A stretch of 64,000 nucleotides of DNA from Gammaproteobacteria bacterium HGW-Gammaproteobacteria-11 (GTDB lineage Bacteria; Pseudomonadota; Gammaproteobacteria; Pseudomonadales; Pseudomonadaceae), in the NCBI GenBank assembly GCA_002840055.1, contig PGZJ01000001.1, positions 472,895 to 536,894 of the forward strand, written 5' to 3'. A program made the position numbers and the translations under genes. The number at the start of each line of letters is the position of its first letter. Positions within the stretch are counted from its first letter, which is position 1. This document shows positions 57,873 to 64,000 of the stretch, piece after piece. The notes under the pieces are model-generated. The model worked only from the letters and a program-made list of their open reading frames with translations, made no database searches and had not been told where the DNA came from.

Positions 57873-57941
57873 GACAAATGTTACCGGCAACCACGACACC
57901 AAGGGTCAGTCACTGACATTTTTTGTCACCAAGCCCGGACA
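57873..57941 (-). promoter_or_regulatory. Four phased TGTC motifs upstream of pilA (candidate PilR sites)
   Basis: TGTC on the minus strand occurs at 57876-57873, 57898-57895, 57918-57915 and 57941-57938, spaced 22, 20 and 23 bp, close to two helical turns. They lie about 72-140 bp upstream of the predicted start. PilR of P. aeruginosa binds TGTC-containing sites in a similar location upstream of pilA, which is why I call these candidate PilR sites. Confidence 0.65.
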
Positions 57942-58057
57942 AGCTGCTACAAAATAGAGGGCTTTTTATCCGCAGGGAGTGTGCAGCAGCCTCCGCCTGT
58001 ACTATAGTCCCATCAAACATCATATATATAACAACGGATTGAGGCAGTTCTCCGCCT

Positions 58058-59758
58058 ATGGATACCCCCGCGCTCTCCGGTCTGGCCCGGCGTATTGTTC
58101 AGGACCAATTGCTGGACGCTCAGGTGGCCAGCAAGGCCAGCAAGCAGGCCAGTCAGGACAAAATCCCTTTTATTACTTACCTGGTACAACACAAACTGGC
58201 CAATGCCCGTGACCTGGCCATGCTCTGTGCTGAAGAATTCGGCTACCCCTACCTTGATTTGGCCTCCATCGATAAAGAGACCCAGCCCAGGGAGTTGGTC
58301 AGTGAAAAGCTGATTCGCCAACATAACGCGCTACCCTTGTTCAAACGCGGTACCCGACTTTTTCTGGCCATCTCAGACCCTACCAATCAGCAAGCCCTGA
58401 GCGATGTGCAGTTCAACACCGGGCTAATGACCGATGCGGTCATCGTTGAAGATGACAAGCTGCAGGCCGCCATCGAGAAGTTCCTCGACAATCCGGCTGC
58501 CGGTTTTGGTGATATGGGCGACGACGCCCTGGATGAGCTGGATATACAATCGGTCAAGGACGACGACAAAGCGGATGGCGGCAGTGATGCTGACGATGCT
58601 CCCATTGTCCGCTTCGTCAACAAGATGCTCCTTGATGCCGTGCGCATGGGTTCCTCGGACTTGCACTTTGAACCCTTCGAAAAGCTCTATCGCGTACGCT
58701 TTAGAACCGATGGCATTTTGCATGAAGTAGCCAAACCACCCGTGCAACTGGGCGTGCGCATTGCAGCCCGTCTCAAGGTCATGTCCTCCATGGATATGGC
58801 CGAGCGTCGCAAGCCGCAGGATGGCCGGATCAAGATGAAAATCTCCAAGAACAAGGCCATCGATTTTCGTGTCAACACCCTGCCCACGCTATGGGGTGAG
58901 AAGGTAGTACTGCGTATTCTGGATTCGGACAGCGCCAAAATGGGTATTGATGCCCTTGGTTATGAGGAAGACCAGAAAGAGATGTACATGTCAGCGCTGG
59001 CGCGCCCGCAGGGCATGATCCTGGTCACCGGACCGACTGGCTCGGGCAAGACCGTTTCACTTTATACCGGCCTTAACATTCTCAACACTATGGAGCGCAA
59101 TATCTCCACGGCCGAGGACCCGGTTGAAATCAACCTTGAGGGGGTTAACCAGGTCAACGTCAACCCCAAGCAGGGCCTCGACTTTGCCCAGGCATTGCGT
59201 GCCTTTCTGCGTCAGGATCCGGATATCATCATGGTCGGCGAGATCCGCGACCTGGAAACGGCGGAAATCGCCATCAAGGCCGCCCAGACCGGTCATATGG
59301 TACTCTCGACCCTGCACACCAACAGTGCTGCGGAAACCCTGACACGCTTGCGCAATATGGGCGTACCCTCTTTCAATATCGCCACCTCGGTAAACCTGAT
59401 TATTGCCCAGCGCCTGGCGAGACGCCTGTGTAAAAGCTGCAAGAAAGTCATGGACGTTCCAAAAGAAGTGCTGGCCGAGGAAGGCTTCAGCCCGGAAAAA
59501 ATAGACGCCGGCATCACAATTTATGGTCCTGTGGGTTGCGAAAACTGCAAGGACGGTTATAAAGGACGAGTGGGCATCTACGAGGTGGTTAAAATCACTC
59601 CGGCTATGCAGCGTATTATCATGGAAGACGGCAACTCCATCGAGATATCCGATGTCGCGCAGAGCGAAGGCTTCCACAATTTGCGACAGTCCGCCCTCCA
59701 GAAGGTCGAGCAAGGCGTGACCAGCCTGGCGGAAGTCAACCGAGTGACCAAGGATTAA
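58058..59758 (+). CDS. pilB: Type IV pilus assembly ATPase PilB
   Basis: PilB powers pilus extension. The N-terminal MshEN-type domain (about 1-150) may bind c-di-GMP in relatives. The ATPase has Walker A GPTGSGKT, the Asp box, Walker B IIMVGEIRD and the His box TGHMVLSTLHTN. A zinc site CKSC ... CENC lies near the C-terminus. At 566 aa it is typical. The gene opens a unit with pilC and pilD, with gaps of only 3 bp. Confidence 0.96.
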   Translation: MDTPALSGLARRIVQDQLLDAQVASKASKQASQDKIPFITYLVQHKLANARDLAMLCAEEFGYPYLDLASIDKETQPRELVSEKLIRQHNALPLFKRGTRLFLAISDPTNQQALSDVQFNTGLMTDAVIVEDDKLQAAIEKFLDNPAAGFGDMGDDALDELDIQSVKDDDKADGGSDADDAPIVRFVNKMLLDAVRMGSSDLHFEPFEKLYRVRFRTDGILHEVAKPPVQLGVRIAARLKVMSSMDMAERRKPQDGRIKMKISKNKAIDFRVNTLPTLWGEKVVLRILDSDSAKMGIDALGYEEDQKEMYMSALARPQGMILVTGPTGSGKTVSLYTGLNILNTMERNISTAEDPVEINLEGVNQVNVNPKQGLDFAQALRAFLRQDPDIIMVGEIRDLETAEIAIKAAQTGHMVLSTLHTNSAAETLTRLRNMGVPSFNIATSVNLIIAQRLARRLCKSCKKVMDVPKEVLAEEGFSPEKIDAGITIYGPVGCENCKDGYKGRVGIYEVVKITPAMQRIIMEDGNSIEISDVAQSEGFHNLRQSALQKVEQGVTSLAEVNRVTKD

Positions 59759-59761
59759 GTC

Positions 59762-61018
59762 ATGGCGCAACAGACAGCAGCACGCAAGCCGGTAGCGGCT
59801 AAAAAGACCAAGGTCGAAAATACAGTCCCGTTCAAATGGGAAGGTAAAGACCGTAAAGGTACCAAGGTCGCGGGAGAAATTCAGGGCACCAACGCCGCCT
59901 TGGTCAAGGCGCAACTGCGCAAGCAGGGCGTATTGGTCACCAAAATTCAGAAAAAATCTTCACTCTTTGGCAGCAAGGGCAAGAAGATCAAGCCACTGGA
60001 TATCGCTTTTTTTACCCGTCAGCTCGCAACCATGATGGCCTCGGGCGTACCTATTATTCAGGCCTTTGAAATCATTGCCGAAGGCACGGAAAACCCCAAC
60101 CTGGTTAAATTGGTCAATGAAATAAAAACCGATGTGGCCGCCGGTAATACCTTGGCCGACTCACTGCGCAAACATCCGAAATATTTCGATGACCTGTTCT
60201 GCAACCTGGTCGAATCCGGTGAGCAGTCAGGTAAGCTGGAGTCCCTGCTGGACCGTATTGCGACCTACAAAGAAAAAACCGAAGCCCTAAAGGCTAAAAT
60301 CCGCAAAGCCATGACCTACCCAATATCAGTTGTCGTGGTAGCTGTTATCGTTACCGCCATCATGCTATTGAAAGTGGTACCCGCATTTGTTGAGGTCTTT
60401 GCCAACTTTGGTGCTGATCTCCCTGCCTTTACTCTGTTTGTTATTGGCTTATCTGAATGGTTGCAAGCATGGTGGTTTGTGGTACTGATCATGTTTATTG
60501 TGATTGGTTTCGCTTATAGCAAGGCCCATTTGAAATCCAAGGCCTTCAGAGACGGACAGGATCGCCTCTTACTCAAGGCGCCGATTATTGGCGATATCGT
60601 TTACAAGGCCGCGGTAGCGCGTTATGCCCGCACCCTGTCGACTACCTTTGCTGCTGGTGTGCCTCTGGTGGATGCGCTGGATTCGGTTGCTGGCGCCGCC
60701 GGTAACGTGGTGTTCTACAATGCCGTGATGCAGATCAAGGAAGACGTTTCGGCGGGCTCCCAACTGAACTTTTCAATGCGTACCACTAACGTATTTCCCT
60801 CATTGGCGGTGCAAATGGCCGGCATTGGTGAAGAATCCGGTAACCTCGACGGCATGCTCGACAAGGTCGCGGATTATTACGAAGCCGAAGTGGATAACGC
60901 CGTGGACAACCTGACTACCCTGCTTGAGCCGATGATCATGTCGGTACTGGGCATTCTGGTGGGCGGCCTGATCATCGCCATGTACCTGCCGATCTTCCAG
61001 TTGGGTGGCGTTGTCTGA
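59762..61018 (+). CDS. pilC: Type IV pilus inner membrane platform protein PilC
   Basis: PilC is the inner-membrane platform that couples PilB to pilin insertion. The 418-aa protein has two GspF-type domains (from about 80 and about 285), each with a cytoplasmic helical bundle and membrane helices, for example ISVVVVAVIVTAIMLLKVVP and IMSVLGILVGGLIIAMYLP. The N-terminal region (FKWEGKDRKGTKVAGEIQG) is the usual strand-rich start. The ribosome binding site overlaps the end of pilB. Confidence 0.96.
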   Translation: MAQQTAARKPVAAKKTKVENTVPFKWEGKDRKGTKVAGEIQGTNAALVKAQLRKQGVLVTKIQKKSSLFGSKGKKIKPLDIAFFTRQLATMMASGVPIIQAFEIIAEGTENPNLVKLVNEIKTDVAAGNTLADSLRKHPKYFDDLFCNLVESGEQSGKLESLLDRIATYKEKTEALKAKIRKAMTYPISVVVVAVIVTAIMLLKVVPAFVEVFANFGADLPAFTLFVIGLSEWLQAWWFVVLIMFIVIGFAYSKAHLKSKAFRDGQDRLLLKAPIIGDIVYKAAVARYARTLSTTFAAGVPLVDALDSVAGAAGNVVFYNAVMQIKEDVSAGSQLNFSMRTTNVFPSLAVQMAGIGEESGNLDGMLDKVADYYEAEVDNAVDNLTTLLEPMIMSVLGILVGGLIIAMYLPIFQLGGVV

Positions 61019-61021
61019 CCC

Positions 61022-61894
61022 ATGCCCATTCTTGATTACCTGGCCAGCCAAGCGCTGGCCTTTATTTTACTGGCTGGGCTTCTGGGCCTGATCATCGGCA
61101 GCTTTCTGAACGTCGTCATTCATCGCCTGCCGCGCATGCTCGAGCGCGACTGGCGTCAGCAATGCCATGAGTTCCTGAGCCCTGACCAGCCCGCTCCAGA
61201 ACAGCCTACCTACAACCTGATTCTGCCTCATTCGCACTGCCCGCATTGCCAAACCGAAATCAAACCCTGGCAAAACCTGCCGGTGATCAGCTATCTGCAG
61301 CTCAAGGGCCGCTGCGGCCACTGCCGCGAGCGTATCAGCCCACGCTATCCGCTGATCGAGCTCCTGACGGCCGGACTCTCGATGCTGGTGGCCTGGCACT
61401 TTGGCTTTGGCTGGGCCGCCGGCGCCATGCTGCTGCTGACCTGGGGCCTGATCAGCCTGAGCATGATCGATGCCGATACCCAGCTGCTGCCGGATATACT
61501 GGTTCTGCCGCTGCTCTGGCTCGGGCTGATCGTCAACAGCACCGGACTCTTTACCGACTTGAACAGCGCACTCTGGGGTGCTGTTGCCGGTTACCTGAGC
61601 TTATGGTCGGTCTATTGGCTGTTCAAGCTGATCACCGGCAAGGAAGGCATGGGCTATGGTGACTTCAAGCTGCTGGCCATGCTCGGCGCCTGGGGTGGCT
61701 GGCAGATACTGCCGCTGACCATACTGCTGTCTTCATTGGTCGGCGCCATACTCGGCATCATTATCCTCAAGAGCCGTGGCAAGGATAACGCCACACCTAT
61801 CCCCTTCGGGCCCTATCTGGCTATTGCCGGCTGGATTGCCTTGATCTGGGGTGAGACAATCACCGGCACTTATCTGAAATTTGCCGGATTCTGA
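61022..61894 (+). CDS. pilD: Prepilin peptidase / N-methyltransferase PilD
   Basis: PilD cleaves prepilin leaders and N-methylates the new Phe. The cytoplasmic zinc-type Cys pairs CPHC and CGHC of the methyltransferase region are present. The two catalytic Asp residues sit in SMIDADTQLLPD and GMGYGDFKLLA. At 290 aa with about eight transmembrane helices it is typical. It also processes type II secretion pseudopilins in relatives. Confidence 0.97.
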   Translation: MPILDYLASQALAFILLAGLLGLIIGSFLNVVIHRLPRMLERDWRQQCHEFLSPDQPAPEQPTYNLILPHSHCPHCQTEIKPWQNLPVISYLQLKGRCGHCRERISPRYPLIELLTAGLSMLVAWHFGFGWAAGAMLLLTWGLISLSMIDADTQLLPDILVLPLLWLGLIVNSTGLFTDLNSALWGAVAGYLSLWSVYWLFKLITGKEGMGYGDFKLLAMLGAWGGWQILPLTILLSSLVGAILGIIILKSRGKDNATPIPFGPYLAIAGWIALIWGETITGTYLKFAGF

Positions 61895-61897
61895 TCC

Positions 61898-62503
61898 ATG
61901 ATCATTGGTTTGACCGGCGGCATAGGCAGCGGCAAAAGCGCTGCTGCCCGCCGCTTCGCTGACGCCCATGGCATCCATATTGTGGATGCCGACATCAAGG
62001 CCCGGGTTGTGGTTGAACCGGGCCAGCCCGCTCTGCAGCATATCGTTGACCGCTTTGGCGCTGCCGTGTTGCAGCCCAATGGCGAACTGGATAGGGCCGC
62101 CCTGCGTGAGCAGGTATTCGCCGATGCCGAACAACGCCGCTGGCTGGAAGCCCTGCTGCATCCACTTATCCGTGATGAAATCGTCCGCGATCTGAATAGT
62201 GCAACCTCCGCCTACAGTCTGCTGGTATCGCCGCTGCTGGTGGAGTCAGGTCAGCACCAGATGACCCAACGCATTCTTGTAGTGGATGTGCCCGAAGCCT
62301 TGCAGCTGCTGCGTACCAGCCAGCGGGATCAGGTGCCCGAGGCACAGGTTCGCGCCATCATGCAGGCCCAGGCATCGCGAGATGAGCGCCTGCGCCATGC
62401 CCACGATGTGATCAGCAATGACCGTGATCTGGCCGCCCTGCATCAGCAGGTAGACGCCCTGCACCAACGCTATCTTGCCTTGACCAAGGGAGTTACCGCA
62501 TGA
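61898..62503 (+). CDS. coaE: Dephospho-CoA kinase
   Basis: This enzyme catalyses the last step of coenzyme A biosynthesis. The P-loop is [13 protein letters not shown], and the DADIKAR and [10 protein letters not shown] segments match the family. At 201 aa it is typical. It follows pilD by 3 bp, and its stop overlaps the yacG start by 4 bp (ATGA). The pilD-coaE-yacG order is conserved in many Gammaproteobacteria. Confidence 0.97.
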   Translation: MIIGLTGGIGSGKSAAARRFADAHGIHIVDADIKARVVVEPGQPALQHIVDRFGAAVLQPNGELDRAALREQVFADAEQRRWLEALLHPLIRDEIVRDLNSATSAYSLLVSPLLVESGQHQMTQRILVVDVPEALQLLRTSQRDQVPEAQVRAIMQAQASRDERLRHAHDVISNDRDLAALHQQVDALHQRYLALTKGVTA

Positions 62504-62688
62504 CCCTGAGTGTTGAATGCCCGACCTGCAAGGCCCCGGTCAACTGGAATGACGAATCGCCTGACCGACCCTTCTGCTCACCGCGCTGCCGTCTGATTGA
62601 CCTGGGCGCCTGGGCCTCCGAGGAGCACGCCATTCCCGGCGAGGAACTCGAGCAGGACATTTTCTCCGACGACCTGCCACCCCAGTAA
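62500..62688 (+). CDS. yacG: DNA gyrase inhibitor YacG
   Basis: This 62-aa zinc protein has the four-cysteine site CPTCKAPV ... [14 protein letters not shown]. In E. coli it binds GyrB and blocks DNA binding by gyrase. The ATG overlaps the coaE stop by 4 bp. The Nudix/ThiE gene begins 5 bp after its stop. Confidence 0.95.
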   Translation: MTLSVECPTCKAPVNWNDESPDRPFCSPRCRLIDLGAWASEEHAIPGEELEQDIFSDDLPPQ

Positions 62689-62693
62689 CCCTG

Positions 62694-63830
62694 GTGAAAC
62701 GCCTGCATGTAATGGCTGCGGTGATCCGCCGAGTGGACGGACGGATTCTGATTGCCCGGCGCGCTGACAACGCCCATCAGGGCGGATTATGGGAGTTTCC
62801 CGGCGGCAAGCTGGAATCCGAAGAAGCGCGCCTGGCTGGCCTGGTCCGCGAGCTGCAGGAGGAACTGGGGATTCAGGTGACCGTGGCACGGCCATTGATT
62901 GATATCCGCCATGACTACACGGATAAATCAATCCGCCTGGATGTCTGGCTGGTAGAGAATTTCACTGGCGAAGCCCATGGGGCTGAGGGCCAACCCATTC
63001 GTTGGGTCAGCGCTGAACAACTGTCCGAATATGCCTTTCCTGAAGCCAACCGCCCTATTGTGCAGGCGGCGCAGTTGCCGGAACGTTATCTGATTACCCC
63101 GGACGGCATTGACCCCGCGACGCTGGACTCCGATCTTGGACAATTTGAGCCACGCGGCAACGGTATGATCCAGCTGCGCCAACCCAGCCTGCCGCCCGAG
63201 CAATATCACGCCTTGGCCACAGCCGTGCTGGCTGAGCACGCCGACAAGGCCACCTGGATACTCAAGGGCAGCCAACCAGTACAGGGTCATGGCTGGCATC
63301 TGACCGCTCTGCAACTACGCCAACTGCATGCGGCTGGATGGCGAAGAAAACCACACACTGCATCTCCCCTCCCCAAGGAAAATCGATCTGATCACTTTCG
63401 ACCCGAGCCGAAACTCGATAAGTCAGAACAACCTCAGCCTGGGAAGGTCGAGTCCCATCTCGACCAGCGCACAAACCAGCCAACTACTTGGCCGAGATGG
63501 AACTCGGCCCTCCCAGGAACCCCAGCTCAGGCTTTAGCATCCGAAACAACAGACTGGCAGGGATTACTAGCGGCCTCCTGTCACTCAGCCGAAGAACTAC
63601 AGATGGCCGGTAAAATCGGGGTGGACTTCGCAACCCTGTCACCGGTGCTACCCACTGGCAGTCATCCGGACGCGCGACCGTTAGGCTGGGAAGCCGCTGC
63701 CGAGCTGATCGCTCAGGTGAACTATCCGGTGTATTTACTTGGCGGGATGGATGACAGCATGCTGGAGAAAGCTTTCGCCATTGGCGCCCAGGGCATTGCC
63801 GGGATCAGCGGCCTGTGGCCGAAAGCCTAA
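62694..63830 (+). CDS. Nudix hydrolase / thiamine phosphate synthase-like fusion with internal repeat insertion
   Basis: The N-terminal half (about 1-130) is a MutT-type Nudix domain with the box GGKLESEEARLAGLVRELQ + EELG, predicted to clean 8-oxo-dGTP. The C-terminal half is ThiE-like (ASCHSAEELQMAGKIGVDFA, TLSPVLPT, YPVYLLGGM). GTG at 62694 (KRLHVMAAVIRR) matches the family N-terminus; ATG 62712 is an alternative. Between about residues 217 and 289 there is extra sequence not expected in the family, encoded by DNA that includes a family-1 repeat at 63438-63517. The frame stays open at 378 aa, about 65 more than I would expect. Confidence 0.9.
   Translation: MKRLHVMAAVIRRVDGRILIARRADNAHQGGLWEFPGGKLESEEARLAGLVRELQEELGIQVTVARPLIDIRHDYTDKSIRLDVWLVENFTGEAHGAEGQPIRWVSAEQLSEYAFPEANRPIVQAAQLPERYLITPDGIDPATLDSDLGQFEPRGNGMIQLRQPSLPPEQYHALATAVLAEHADKATWILKGSQPVQGHGWHLTALQLRQLHAAGWRRKPHTASPLPKENRSDHFRPEPKLDKSEQPQPGKVESHLDQRTNQPTTWPRWNSALPGTPAQALASETTDWQGLLAASCHSAEELQMAGKIGVDFATLSPVLPTGSHPDARPLGWEAAAELIAQVNYPVYLLGGMDDSMLEKAFAIGAQGIAGISGLWPKA
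63438..63517. repeat. Family-1 REPIN-like element inside a coding sequence
   Basis: CCTGGGA + AGGTCGAGTCCCATCTCGAC (left) faces GGCCGAGATGGAACTCGGCC + CTCCCAGG (right). The 80-bp element is translated in frame within the Nudix/ThiE gene, at the join between the two domains. It is the only copy in the window that interrupts a gene; all others lie in gaps. Confidence 0.9.
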
Positions 63831-64000
63831 TAAGTAGGACCGGGGCGGCCGGCCAAGCCTTGACCGCGAAGGGTTTTCTGGACCAGCCTGCAACCTGCCC
63901 TGTTCGCGCTCAAGCGCGCTCCTTGTATCTCTCCCCGGACGCTGGTTAGCTACTAGCGTTTCGGGTCGGACGGAAGTCTGTCGCGCTCCTGAGGGCATAG
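63831..64000. other. Non-coding end of the window with a decayed REP
   Basis: This stretch contains a partial REP-like sequence (GGCCGGCCAAGCCTTGACCG + CGAAGGG, about 63849-63875) and otherwise no gene, RNA or promoter I can support. The next gene would be outside the window. Confidence 0.5.

Noticed and set aside
57765..58057. tRNA gene next to pilA/pilB, as found in some pseudomonads
   Set aside because: I see no acceptor stem, T-loop GGTTCGA or anticodon arm in this gap or after pilA.

Overview
The window is a contiguous stretch of a Gammaproteobacterial chromosome that looks like Pseudomonadaceae (Pseudomonas or Halopseudomonas-like). The reasons are the gene neighbourhoods rluD-bamD-nadE-pilS-pilR-thiO and pilA/pilB-pilC-pilD-coaE-yacG-Nudix/ThiE, the homodimeric E1-type aceE-aceF pair, Pseudomonas-type families (PP0621, DUF6482, DUF2855, PAP polyphosphate phosphotransferase, WS/DGAT) and moderately high GC. 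The genus is inferred from protein resemblance, not from a marker search. No gene appears frameshifted. I saw no rRNA or tRNA gene, prophage, insertion sequence or CRISPR array.

Layout. 36-4383: pyruvate dehydrogenase aceE-aceF. 4559-9372: clpB with a heat-shock promoter, then pgeF and rluD. 9565-16684: bamD, a perfect bidirectional terminator, nadE, a small PP0621 protein overlapping the type IV pilus two-component system pilS-pilR, then thiO. 16888-23161: mqo, an M48 protease/DUF898 membrane-protein pair, an orphan solute-binding protein and glyA. 23283-34861: c-di-GMP signalling genes (a four-PAS GGDEF-EAL protein, a PilZ protein and a stand-alone EAL protein overlapping a polyphosphate:AMP phosphotransferase) interspersed with ettA, gdhA and radA. 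34930-36557: mscL and rlmG. 37175-41140: a compact minus-strand cluster UPF0114 - DUF6482 - degenerate exonuclease/GIY-YIG - iron-sulfur photolyase - DUF2256, with three consecutive 4-bp start/stop overlaps. 41536-46742: Lon-like protease, amidase and an unlinked HemD-like gene. 46868-50045: a neutral-lipid pair (WS/DGAT and patatin lipase). 50455-57088: a calcium/sodium antiporter, a DUF2855 enzyme, a large class A PBP-like enzyme followed by a NYN/PIN-like protein, and a MAPEG protein. 57327-63830: pilA divergent from pilBCD-coaE-yacG-Nudix/ThiE.

How parts fit together. PilS/PilR (12586-15573) are encoded far from pilA (57327-57764). The pilA upstream region nevertheless has an exact -24/-12 sigma-54 promoter preceded by four TGTC motifs spaced about 20-23 bp apart, as expected for PilR control. 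PilZ, EAL and GGDEF-EAL proteins suggest that c-di-GMP modulates surface behaviour.

Repeats. Two REPIN-like families are present. One has arms of the form CCTGGGA-GGTCGAGTTCCATCTCGACC facing an inverted copy, giving elements of about 80-82 bp. The other is a classic REP palindrome (GCGGCGGGGCCGCCGCTCCTACC). They sit mainly at gene 3' ends. One family-1 element has expanded into five exact 112-bp tandem units between rlmG and DUF2256. Another lies in frame inside the Nudix/ThiE coding sequence. These repeats and the photolyase/GIY-YIG cluster are the most unusual content.
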